From IMG/VR virus record IMGVR_UViG_3300047352_000022, positions 1 through 31,873 of that record: a stretch of DNA of 31,873 nucleotides. One strand, 5' to 3'. The position numbers and the translations under genes are program-made. Below are positions 15,185-21,617 of the stretch, one piece after another. The first letter of the stretch is position 1, and each line of letters begins with the position of its first letter. Under the pieces are notes generated by a model that saw nothing but the letters and a program-made list of their open reading frames with translations, was not told where the DNA came from and did not search any database. The DNA comes from a virus.

Positions 15185-15784
15185 TCATCTGCCAACTACC
15201 TTCTTTAGATTCTTATTTAATATCTTATCCAAGTTCTTCTGCACAACACCCTTAACTGTTTTATAGAACTCAATACGCTTTCTATAAAAGACTGAACTTT
15301 CAAGAGCTACGATCAGCTTCAACTTAGGATTACGCTTTCCACCAACCCTACGCCATACACCATCAATACCTTTAACATTACCCATGAACTCAGTATTCCT
15401 TTTGATTAAACCAGTTCTTTTTCCTTTGATATTACCAAATGCATTTATCTTAGCTTTGTCTACTGGTACTGGTATCTTATTCTTCTCAGGTAGTCTCATG
15501 CCACCTTCAAATTGTTTCTCTAAATACTTAGCCTGTATGTCAGGTATGAATACTAAAGCTGATAAGTCTCTAGCTTTAGCTTTAAATAATTTAACACCTG
15601 TATATGTAAACTTGGTTGGTTTATCTAGCTTCTTAAACAACTGACTTCTCATGGCATTAACTGACTTAACACCAACCTCATTAATAGAATCAGAAACTAT
15701 TTCAGGCATATGCTTCTTCTGAAACATACCTAACTTCTTTTCTATTTCTTTAGCATTAGTTTTAATATCTATGCTTACAGTCAT
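15185..15784 (-). CDS. gpZ-like minor tail / tail completion protein (199 aa)
   Basis: A basic protein with the run of motifs of the prophage minor tail Z family: VSIDIKTNAKEIEKKL, PEIVSDSINEVGVKSVNAMR, LDKPTKFTYTGVKLFKAKAR, LSALVFIPDIQAKYLEKQFE, GGMRLPEKNKIPVPV, AFGNIKGKR and IDGVWRRVGG. These proteins act at tail completion and head-tail joining. I start it at ATG 15784, 6 nt behind GGAG; an in-frame TTG at 15796 is less likely. Its place is odd: it lies at the end of the early block, upstream of the packaging genes and away from the other tail genes, with a putative terminator directly behind it. Confidence 0.72.
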   Translation of the reverse strand: MTVSIDIKTNAKEIEKKLGMFQKKHMPEIVSDSINEVGVKSVNAMRSQLFKKLDKPTKFTYTGVKLFKAKARDLSALVFIPDIQAKYLEKQFEGGMRLPEKNKIPVPVDKAKINAFGNIKGKRTGLIKRNTEFMGNVKGIDGVWRRVGGKRNPKLKLIVALESSVFYRKRIEFYKTVKGVVQKNLDKILNKNLKKVVGR

Positions 15785-15939
15785 CCTTTTCTCCAATGTG
15801 ATTGTGTCTGAAACTTAAGACCTAATGCTTTTGCTTTCCTTCTGATCGTAGATGGATGCACGTCATAAGTCATAGCAATATCATGTGATGATTTACCTTC
15901 CTTAATTTTCTGTTCTAATTTTTGTTTATCTATCTTCAT
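15781..15939 (-). CDS. Small helix-turn-helix protein (52 aa)
   Basis: An ATG at 15939 gives 52 codons to TGA 15783-15781. The product has a basic N-terminal helix (KIDKQKLEQKIKEGK) and then a clear HTH pattern: SSHDIAMTYDVHPSTIRRKA followed by KALGL. It is the size of a single DNA-binding domain and could be a transcription regulator or a packaging or replication cofactor. It overlaps the DUF3310-like gene (ATGA, 15939-15936) and the gpZ-like start by 4 nt, so it is translated as part of the operon. It is the only candidate regulator of this type in the genome. Confidence 0.7.
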   Translation of the reverse strand: MKIDKQKLEQKIKEGKSSHDIAMTYDVHPSTIRRKAKALGLKFQTQSHWRKG

Positions 15940-16169
15940 AAGTTCTCGTAATGTTCTATTAACTTATTAATATACCAAACAGACTTCTGTAAGTCTTGTA
16001 TATTGCTATCTTTGTAAGATTCTCTCCAAATGTATTTTAATGCTGCTCCCTTTAAATATCCCTTATATTCATCTTGAGTTAGTGCAGCTTTAATTGCATC
16101 AATACATTCAATAGACCCCTTCCGATAATGAGGTGGCGAGTTCACATAATCAATCTTTTCTTTTTTCAT
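15936..16169 (-). CDS. DUF3310-like protein (77 aa)
   Basis: A 77-aa protein with the DUF3310 pattern: an N-terminal VNSPPHYRKGSIECIDAIKA, a middle YLKGAALKYIWRESYK and a final LQKSVWYINKLIEHY helix. The family is widespread in phages and is loosely annotated as a nucleotide-kinase-like protein; its biochemical role is not established. No P-loop is visible here. It sits between the HNH endonuclease and the small HTH gene, overlapping the latter by 4 nt, with one base separating it from the HNH gene. Confidence 0.8.
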   Translation of the reverse strand: MKKEKIDYVNSPPHYRKGSIECIDAIKAALTQDEYKGYLKGAALKYIWRESYKDSNIQDLQKSVWYINKLIEHYENL

Positions 16170-16979
16170 TTATTTCTCCTTATATTTATTTGATTTAGTT
16201 ATATTGTCTTTTGCCCATAATGGTTGCAAATTGTTTAAAGACCAACATTCTTTAACATCATTTATATCTTTTAAATTAAACAATGATTGTGGTTTTATGT
16301 GATCGATATGTATGTCTCCATCTCTAAATACCTTCCATGTCATGTCTTTAGTGAATTGTTTCTCTAAATGATTTTTTAAATCTTCCTTTGTATATCCTAA
16401 AATATCTAAGTATTTAGTATTTTGGTTTTTTGATACTGACTGTCTAACTGCATAATCTAAATTTGGATATTTCTTTTTTTGTTTTGTTAATTGACTTCTT
16501 AGTCTTTCCTTAAGATTAAATTCTGTATCATATTTATATCTTATTCTAAAAAACAAAGTATTATCACTTGGATTATCTTTTGTTAATTTTAAAAAAGATT
16601 GGTCTGAAATTTTATAATGTTGCTTAAGTTTAGAAAAATCTTTTTTAATAATTTTTTTTGGTTCAAATTTTTTTAATCTAACTTTAAGTTTTTTAAGTAG
16701 TTTCTTGTTAGTTATTATTTCTTTTTTTAATTTAAGAATTAAGCACCAAGACTCATATGATATTCCTAATTCTTTTGCTTTATCTTTTCTTCTTTTAACA
16801 GTTGACCAATGTGGAAAACCATTTTTTATTCTTTCTTGTTTATTTTTTAAATTTATTTTTATCATGCAATCTTTACATTTTTCTCTTAAACCAAATTTGC
16901 CACCATTTTTGCATTTGTAAAAAAAATTAATATTAGCTGGCATTTCTTTTTTACAAAAAGAACAAATTTTATTTATCAT
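16170..16979 (-). CDS. HNH endonuclease with N-terminal zinc finger (269 aa)
   Basis: The N-terminus has a four-Cys zinc site (C6, C9, C35, C38: CSFCKKEMP and CKDCM). The C-terminus carries an HNH core: GDIHIDHIKPQSLFNL, then CWSLNNLQPLWAKDN and ITKSN. The middle is Lys-rich and helical, likely DNA-binding. It is visibly more AT-rich and Lys-rich than its neighbours, which fits a free-standing homing endonuclease acquired separately, though an HNH nuclease acting near the terminase is also possible. The ATG has an AAGGAGAGGGC ribosome site, and the start overlaps the previous gene by 11 nt. No intron is seen around it. Confidence 0.85.
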   Translation of the reverse strand: MINKICSFCKKEMPANINFFYKCKNGGKFGLREKCKDCMIKINLKNKQERIKNGFPHWSTVKRRKDKAKELGISYESWCLILKLKKEIITNKKLLKKLKVRLKKFEPKKIIKKDFSKLKQHYKISDQSFLKLTKDNPSDNTLFFRIRYKYDTEFNLKERLRSQLTKQKKKYPNLDYAVRQSVSKNQNTKYLDILGYTKEDLKNHLEKQFTKDMTWKVFRDGDIHIDHIKPQSLFNLKDINDVKECWSLNNLQPLWAKDNITKSNKYKEK

Positions 16980-17157
16980 GCCCTCTCCTTATTATTTCAT
17001 TCTTACATTTTTGTATGACCTTTTTCTTAGCACTAGGTGATTCAATATAATCATTCAGTTCTTTTAGTGTCATACACTTTAGATAGTAATGCTCAGTAGT
17101 TGTCTTACCTGTAGCTCTATCTCTAATCTTTGCACTTGGTTTTAGTTTTATTGGCAT
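16969..17157 (-). CDS. Small basic protein (62 aa), unknown
   Basis: The product begins MPIKLKPSAKIRDRATGKTT and continues EHYYLKCMTLKELNDYIES and IRRGHDK. I recall very similar short proteins from other marine phages, with no known function. The ATG at 17157 follows AAGGAG closely, so I prefer it to the in-frame start at 17196, whose extra 13 residues (four Arg in a row) overlap the gene before it. It overlaps the 44-aa gene by 35 nt and the HNH gene by 11 nt. Confidence 0.7.
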   Translation of the reverse strand: MPIKLKPSAKIRDRATGKTTTEHYYLKCMTLKELNDYIESPSAKKKVIQKCKNEIIRRGHDK

Positions 17158-17257
17158 CTTTCTTCTCCTTCTTAAATATCTTATCCCAGTTATCATCTAT
17201 CTTTTTCCTATCTTCTCTACGTCTACGCGAACCTTTACCACCATGCCATTTAGACAT
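17123..17257 (-). CDS. Small basic protein, KWHGGKGS type (44 aa)
   Basis: An ATG at 17257 opens 44 codons: MSKWHGGKGSRRRRED, then DDNWDKIFKKEKK and a Lys-rich end. The W-x-GGKGS start and the DNWDKIF motif occur in small proteins of other marine phages, whose role is unknown. The start overlaps the previous stop by 8 nt and the end overlaps the 62-aa gene by 35 nt in another frame. It is too short for most gene callers, but the motif makes it a real gene. Confidence 0.7.
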   Translation of the reverse strand: MSKWHGGKGSRRRREDRKKIDDNWDKIFKKEKKDANKTKTKCKD

Positions 17258-17744
17258 AAGTAACCTTCTGTATATTTACTGACTTATCTAATTTAGATAA
17301 TAATTCTTTTGCTTTCATAAAATCATCAGGAATACATCTCAATAATTCTTCTATGCTGAATATCATTATATCCTTCTCATCTTTATGTATCATTTCTAAT
17401 GCTGGTTTCTCATCATCAGCATCACAAACTAAAGCAGTTTTGTTATCAAAGTTAAAGCACTTAACATTTGGCTGGATCATAATATAACCACTTTCTTCGC
17501 ATTTAATATTTAATTGCTCATAAGCTCTTATCATCATCTCAACCATTTTAAGTTTCTGAGCAGTAGTATCACTATATAAAGAATCTTTTAATATCTGTTC
17601 TGCTTTACAAAACTTAATCTCAAACTGAACACCAACCATCTTAAAGATTCGTTTACGATTACCCCACTTCACAAAGGTTTCTAACTCATAAACCCTGAGT
17701 TCTTTTAATTTATCTTCTAATGTTTCATCTAAATATGTTTTCAT
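17250..17744 (-). CDS. Hypothetical protein (164 aa)
   Basis: I do not recognise this protein. It is mostly helical in its first half (TLEDKLKELRVYELETFVKW, KAEQILKDSLYSDTTAQKLK) with a beta segment ESGYIMIQPNVKCFNF, then NKTALVCDADDEKPALEMI and a C-terminal helical part IEELLRCIPDDFMKAKELLS. It has no signal peptide, membrane segment or catalytic motif that I can see. It follows the primase-helicase gene after a 129-bp gap filled with repeats, so it could be the first gene of a sub-transcript and may have a role in replication. Confidence 0.7.
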   Translation of the reverse strand: MKTYLDETLEDKLKELRVYELETFVKWGNRKRIFKMVGVQFEIKFCKAEQILKDSLYSDTTAQKLKMVEMMIRAYEQLNIKCEESGYIMIQPNVKCFNFDNKTALVCDADDEKPALEMIHKDEKDIMIFSIEELLRCIPDDFMKAKELLSKLDKSVNIQKVTYV

Positions 17745-17764
17745 AAAACTCCGAACATTTAGTA

Positions 17765-17801
17765 GGAAGTAAGGGAAGTATTACATACTTCCTTCCCTTC
17801 C
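17765..17801. repeat. Long imperfect hairpin
   Basis: Arms 17765-17781 and 17785-17801 flank a 3-nt loop. The inner eight pairs (GGAAGTAT with ATACTTCC) and the outer five (GGAAG with CTTCC) are perfect; 14 of 17 positions pair by Watson-Crick rules. No T-run follows on the minus strand. It lies 21 nt upstream of the start of the 164-aa gene. Confidence 0.7.
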
Positions 17802-17873
17802 TTCCGACCTATTTATTGTTTTTCATCAAAAACTTCCTTAAAACTTCCGACACTTCCTTCCGACACTTCCGAC
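17801..17873. repeat. Array of CTTCCGAC repeats
   Basis: Four exact copies of CTTCCGAC (GTCGGAAG on the coding strand) lie at 17801-17808, 17844-17851, 17857-17864 and 17866-17873, with further CTTCC half-copies between and beside them. Spacing is irregular (13, 9 and 43 nt between starts). The last copy abuts the stop of the primase-helicase gene. Such iteron-like arrays are typical of replication origins or protein-binding regulatory sites. Confidence 0.65.
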
Positions 17874-19820
17874 CTAATTATCATTTGTTTTAGGAAAATT
17901 AGGTGGCATATCCTTAAAATCTTCATGCTGATAACCCCAATCAGGATCATATACAACCTTATCTTTTTTCTTTAATGCTTCTAAATGCTTTCTAATTGTG
18001 TCTGCTTTTATGTTTTCACCTTTAAGATTTTCTACATATCCTTCTAAATCTGCTGGTTGTAAATATATGCTTTGTGGAGAAGCACTATCTTTTATCATAG
18101 CTACAGTCCTTAATGCATTTGAAGTTCTTTGTTGCATAGGTGGTAAACCAGTTTTCTTTTTAACTTTTAATTCAATATCAGTTTCTTCTAAAAATCCTGA
18201 TGTAAGATTCAACCCTTCACCTATAATCTGTACTTCTTTAAACATAAAGTTCTTAATAGCCATACCTTGACCATCTTTATTCAATGTCTGCTCAAAAGAT
18301 ACAAGCATTTGTTCATCAACAAAACCATTAACTAATTGATCATCTCTTTCTACTTTAAATTCATAATCTAATGATGCACCCATTACACTTGATCCTCTAC
18401 CTCTTGTAGAGTTGCCATGACCAGTATGATGTACTAAACATACACAACACTTATAATGTGATATAAGTCCATCTAATTTATTAATAAAGTTACCTACATC
18501 TTCAGCACTATTTTCATTACCTACAAAGTTACGCTGGAATGTATCAATAACAATCATACCTATCTCACCTACTTGCTGTGTCAATGCTTCTATTTCTTCC
18601 TCTAACATCTTAAAATCATCAGGATCATTAACTCTAACTGCTCTATCTGATAGATATAAAGGTACGTTATTTAGATCAAACATACCTTGTTGCCAAGCTG
18701 CTAATCTTCTTTTAACACCTCTCTGACCTTCACCACATACATACATGACTGGTTTAGCGTATGCTTTATTACCATAAAACCTTTCACCTTTAGCAATAGA
18801 AGCTGCCATAGCTATAGCAATAAAGGACTTACCACTCTTGGGAGCTCCAAAGATACACATCAATGATTCCTTTTCTACTACATCTTCTATGAGCCAGTCA
18901 GGATTATCTACTTGTCTTAATACCTCATCTGCTCTTGTAAAGGTAACAGCACCTTTGGGTTTCTTTTCAGTACAGTTAATTATGTATTCTTCTAAATCTT
19001 TTGACTCTTTAAAATCTCCCCTTATATATGCATCGTATAGATCATCTTTCTCATTAAATGATTCAGGTGGTTGTGCTACTTTTACTTTACAACCATTCTT
19101 CTTTAGCATCTTAGCTATGTCATTTGCACACTTAATTCCAGCTTCATCATTATCAGGAAATATCCAAACCTCCCTGCCAAATATAGGACTCCAATCTGCT
19201 TTCTCCCAGCTGTTAACCCCACCATGCCAAGTACAACTATCACCCTCATAAATCGCTTCTGAGCCACTTAGAGCCTTCTCACCTTCATTTATGATGATAG
19301 GTTTAGTAGGGTACTTATTTGTGTAATAAATAGGAAGTAAGCCTTCAGGTCGCTTCATAGACCAAGTTTGATCATTATTAAGGGTAAATGGTGCGTATTT
19401 CTGTTTAATAAAATGACCTTCAGGAAATCTCATTACCATGAAGTTATCAGCATACTTGACCTTCACAATAGCTTGTTTGTAAAGGTCAATCATCTGCTGT
19501 CTAGAGAATGATCTAGCACTACTTGCGGTCTTTGTTTTTAAGGGGGAAAAACCGCTTAATAAGGAGTCATTAGATTGTAATGCTAGATCATAACCAAACT
19601 GTTTTAAAACTGTATTGACATCTTGATTCATGTGTTTAATTAAATCTATTAATCCACCACCTGTATCATTCTCAAAATCAAACCAAGTACCTGCTTCTAA
19701 GTTAAGAACAAAAGAACCCTTGCGACCCCATCTTAATTCATTAGATGAGGTGCTAGTAGGTTCACCTAGTAATTGCTTTGCAACTTCAGGTGCTATTCTT
19801 TGCCAATCTACTGATTGCAT
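17874..19820 (-). CDS. TOPRIM primase / RepA-type (RecA-fold) helicase (648 aa)
   Basis: A bifunctional replication protein. The N-terminal part has WFDFENDTGGGLIDLIKH, typical of phage primases, then a TOPRIM domain with IIINEGEKAL (E179) and WIFPDNDEAG (D223/D225). The second half is a RecA-fold ATPase of the RepA/AAA_25 type: GAPKSGKS (325-332) is Walker A, GMIVIDTFQ (421-429) Walker B, and LVHHTGHG a sensor-like motif. A winged-helix-like C-terminus follows (ADTIRKHLEALKKKDKVVY). There is no clear zinc-binding CHC2 finger. It overlaps the SSB-like gene by one base (TGATG), so the two are coupled. It would prime and unwind for a host polymerase, since none is encoded here. Confidence 0.9.
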   Translation of the reverse strand: MQSVDWQRIAPEVAKQLLGEPTSTSSNELRWGRKGSFVLNLEAGTWFDFENDTGGGLIDLIKHMNQDVNTVLKQFGYDLALQSNDSLLSGFSPLKTKTASSARSFSRQQMIDLYKQAIVKVKYADNFMVMRFPEGHFIKQKYAPFTLNNDQTWSMKRPEGLLPIYYTNKYPTKPIIINEGEKALSGSEAIYEGDSCTWHGGVNSWEKADWSPIFGREVWIFPDNDEAGIKCANDIAKMLKKNGCKVKVAQPPESFNEKDDLYDAYIRGDFKESKDLEEYIINCTEKKPKGAVTFTRADEVLRQVDNPDWLIEDVVEKESLMCIFGAPKSGKSFIAIAMAASIAKGERFYGNKAYAKPVMYVCGEGQRGVKRRLAAWQQGMFDLNNVPLYLSDRAVRVNDPDDFKMLEEEIEALTQQVGEIGMIVIDTFQRNFVGNENSAEDVGNFINKLDGLISHYKCCVCLVHHTGHGNSTRGRGSSVMGASLDYEFKVERDDQLVNGFVDEQMLVSFEQTLNKDGQGMAIKNFMFKEVQIIGEGLNLTSGFLEETDIELKVKKKTGLPPMQQRTSNALRTVAMIKDSASPQSIYLQPADLEGYVENLKGENIKADTIRKHLEALKKKDKVVYDPDWGYQHEDFKDMPPNFPKTNDN

Positions 19821-20443
19821 CAGAATGGTATATCATCATCTGTTAATTCATTCTGACTTACCATCTCAGCTACTTTATCGCCAAGACCATCATTAGGACT
19901 CTTAAATGTGTCCTCTACTGGTGCTTCCTGATCTGTATACCAACTTGGTATCACAAACTCAGGACTTCTAGGTGCAAATTTAGCAAAGCTAAAGGTAAGC
20001 TCTGAAGAATTACCCATGCCAACCTGAATTGGTTTTGATCCCTCGAACTTAACAACAGGCAAGGAATCAGAACTTGCATCCATTTGATTCCAAAAACTAG
20101 CCAGTATGCTGTTAAATGCACTTGATTCAGCGTAAGTAAATCTTTGCCACAGATAAGCATGTTGAGCTCCTTGAGGAAATACCCAAGCACTAAATGCTCT
20201 TTTAAAATCATCTGCTGGTTTAGAATCAACTACACCAAATTTATTATCCCATTGATATTCAAAACCTTCAGCTTTTGTATAACGACCCCAGCCACTTTTA
20301 AAAGTAGCAGGATCAAGCTGTAGATATTGGAAATCAAGAGGAGTTTCACCATTTGCAAAAAACTTTTGCTGCATGGTTTTAAAAGCAAGATAAACTTGCT
20401 GACTCTCACTATTGGGATTACTCATCCCACCTAATATATCCAT
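19820..20443 (-). CDS. Single-stranded-DNA-binding-like protein (207 aa)
   Basis: The C-terminus is acidic and ends LTDDDIPF, the hallmark tip of bacterial and phage SSBs that docks replication and recombination partners. Residues about 25-150 could form an OB-like beta domain (FDYQYLQL-type strands, SGWGRYTKAEGFEYQWDNKF, PVVKFEGSKPIQVGMG, LTFSFAKFAPRS), but it is not a standard Ssb sequence. It sits directly before the primase-helicase and after nuclease genes, fitting a replication/recombination role. The ATG at 20443 follows TAGGAGAG. A RecT-like annealase is not otherwise visible, so this protein may also work with the RecE-like exonuclease. Confidence 0.65.
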   Translation of the reverse strand: MDILGGMSNPNSESQQVYLAFKTMQQKFFANGETPLDFQYLQLDPATFKSGWGRYTKAEGFEYQWDNKFGVVDSKPADDFKRAFSAWVFPQGAQHAYLWQRFTYAESSAFNSILASFWNQMDASSDSLPVVKFEGSKPIQVGMGNSSELTFSFAKFAPRSPEFVIPSWYTDQEAPVEDTFKSPNDGLGDKVAEMVSQNELTDDDIPF

Positions 20444-20457
20444 ATACTCTCCTATGG

Positions 20458-20667
20458 TTAATGTATTGTTTTCTCAATACTGTTTAAATAATCAGTTTCA
20501 AGTTGGGAATAACATCTCTCCTTAAAACTCTCATAATCCTCGTCATTTATAATGCCAAGAAAATTACAGGCGTTTTGAATCTTCTCGTAGGCAAACCTAC
20601 AATAATCTTCAAAATCCTGCTCAAGCAGGTAGCTGTTTAAATCCATCTGCTCTTTGTATGATTTCAT
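20458..20667 (-). CDS. Small acidic helical protein (69 aa), unknown
   Basis: A 69-aa protein rich in Glu, Asp and aromatic residues: MKSYKEQMDLNSYLLEQDFE, then YCRFAYEKIQNACNFLG and DYESFKERCYSQLETDYL. It looks all-helical. It overlaps the resolvase-like gene by 47 nt in another frame; a second in-frame ATG at 20646 would shorten it to 62 aa and halve the overlap. It ends 14 bp before the SSB-like gene. No function can be assigned. Confidence 0.6.
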   Translation of the reverse strand: MKSYKEQMDLNSYLLEQDFEDYCRFAYEKIQNACNFLGIINDEDYESFKERCYSQLETDYLNSIEKTIH

Positions 20668-21055
20668 CTAACCTTTCACATATATCTGATAAAGGACACA
20701 TATATGTGCAATCCCAATTAGCTTTATCAAAGTTGTTCATTAAAAATAGTGGTACAACAGCCATAATACTTCTTCTATCAAACTTATAGATCAATATAGG
20801 TATCAAGTTATCACCAGCACTATCTACTGCTTGTTGCCACCATTCGTTCTTGTAAATGTTCTGCTTACCATTGTTCTTGTATCTTTTACATTCAATAGCA
20901 AAGTTTCTGAAATAAATATCAGCCATGCCTTTTGTTTGATATTGATCCAAGTTTCTTTTTACTCTCTCTTCTAAACCTTTATCTTCTAAAACTGCATTGA
21001 GCTTGTTGACTATAACTCTCTCAAAAGCTGCACCTTTATTTCTACTGTTTACCAT
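20621..21055 (-). CDS. PD-(D/E)XK nuclease, Holliday-junction-resolvase-like (144 aa)
   Basis: The N-terminal NSRNKGAAFERVIVNKLN carries the helix Glu (E12) seen in archaeal-Hjc-like phage resolvases. DQYQTKGMADIYFR supplies D46, and FAIECKRYKN gives the E-x-K pair (E55, K57). QQAVDSAGDNLIPILIYKFD follows as the usual strand-helix part. This is the full PD-(D/E)XK layout. In phages such proteins resolve branched replication and packaging intermediates or recycle host DNA. The ATG overlaps the stop of the small membrane peptide gene by one base (TAATG). Confidence 0.78.
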   Translation of the reverse strand: MVNSRNKGAAFERVIVNKLNAVLEDKGLEERVKRNLDQYQTKGMADIYFRNFAIECKRYKNNGKQNIYKNEWWQQAVDSAGDNLIPILIYKFDRRSIMAVVPLFLMNNFDKANWDCTYMCPLSDICERLDEIIQRADGFKQLPA

Positions 21056-21162
21056 TAATCTAACTCTCTAATTACATATATAAATGCTAATACACTTAAA
21101 ATGATTCCTATAAATACTAATCCAAATATTCCTGCAATAAAATATAGAATCCACTCAAGCAT
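21055..21162 (-). CDS. Small single-span membrane peptide (35 aa)
   Basis: An ATG at 21162 gives 35 codons. Residues 4-31 are strongly hydrophobic (ILYFIAGIFGLVFIGIILSV and on), with a charged end IRELD. It overlaps the 54-aa gene before it (ATGCTTGA) and the resolvase-like gene after it (TAATG), which argues that it is translated. Its role is unknown. Confidence 0.55.
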   Translation of the reverse strand: MLEWILYFIAGIFGLVFIGIILSVLAFIYVIRELD

Positions 21163-21319
21163 TAAAATCAGTCCTTACTACTTTGCCACTCATATAAGTT
21201 ATTTCCCTATAATGCTTACCAGCACCCTTTTGGAAATAATATGTTTTGATTTGCTTATCTAGTTTTTCTTGTTCTAGTTCTTTTCTGCGTTGCTCTACTT
21301 TTGCTTTATGCTGACCCAT
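21155..21319 (-). CDS. Small basic protein (54 aa), unknown
   Basis: An ATG at 21319, behind AAGGAGAATAATC, opens 54 codons. The first half is a charged helix (HKAKVEQRRKELEQEKLDKQ). The second half is beta-like (TYYFQKGAGKHYREITYMSG, KVVRTDF). It could be a small nucleic-acid-binding protein. It overlaps both neighbours, by 14 nt upstream and 8 nt downstream. Confidence 0.65.
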   Translation of the reverse strand: MGQHKAKVEQRRKELEQEKLDKQIKTYYFQKGAGKHYREITYMSGKVVRTDFNA

Positions 21320-21467
21320 GATTATTCTCCTTATAAGAAACCATGCCTAGCTTCAGCAATAGCTGAGTAGCAGATTCAATATTCATATTATTTGTGATTG
21401 CAAAAACCTTGATATCCTTATGTAATTCTTCAGGAATCCAAAGTGCCTTTTTTGTTTTTTCGTTCAT
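21306..21467 (-). CDS. Ribbon-helix-helix-like protein (53 aa)
   Basis: An ATG at 21467, behind GGAGAG, opens 53 codons. The sequence KALWIPEELHKDIKVFAITN followed by IESATQLLLKLGM has the strand-helix-helix pattern of Arc/CopG-type DNA-binding proteins. Small RHH proteins often regulate early genes. Its gene lies in the early block with a 150-bp stretch in front of it that holds at most one short frame. The assignment rests on the pattern alone. Confidence 0.6.
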   Translation of the reverse strand: MNEKTKKALWIPEELHKDIKVFAITNNMNIESATQLLLKLGMVSYKENNHGSA

Positions 21468-21494
21468 AATGACTCTCCGTTTTTAATATTAATA

Positions 21495-21599
21495 TTATTT
21501 TGATAATAAAGCTAGAACTTTATTACCTACTCTTCCAAAAACCCTTATACTAATCTCAAGGGCGTAAGATAAACTCTCCATAAATCTAAATACTCTCAT
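21495..21599 (-). CDS. Possible 34-aa peptide
   Basis: A short frame from ATG 21599 to TAA 21497-21495 could encode MRVFRFMESLSYALEISIRV and 14 more residues, ending LLSK. AAGGG stands 11 nt before the ATG, which is rather far. It nearly fills the gap between the RecE-like gene and the RHH-like gene. It may be a real peptide or chance. Confidence 0.3.
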   Translation of the reverse strand: MRVFRFMESLSYALEISIRVFGRVGNKVLALLSK

Positions 21600-21617
21600 A
21601 TATCTATTCGCCCTTAC

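Noticed and set aside
16170-16979. Group I intron around the HNH gene
   Set aside because: The gene stands free between complete small genes with normal overlaps; no split exon is seen.
17801-17873. CTTCCGAC repeats as a CRISPR array
   Set aside because: Repeats are only 8 bp, spacing is irregular and too short for spacers, and no cas gene is present.
18838-19251. 137-aa plus-strand frame
   Set aside because: Shadow of the primase-helicase gene, without start signals or a recognisable protein pattern.
19951-20229. 92-aa minus-strand frame
   Set aside because: Alternative frame inside the SSB-like gene; Leu-rich by frame bias, with no ribosome site.
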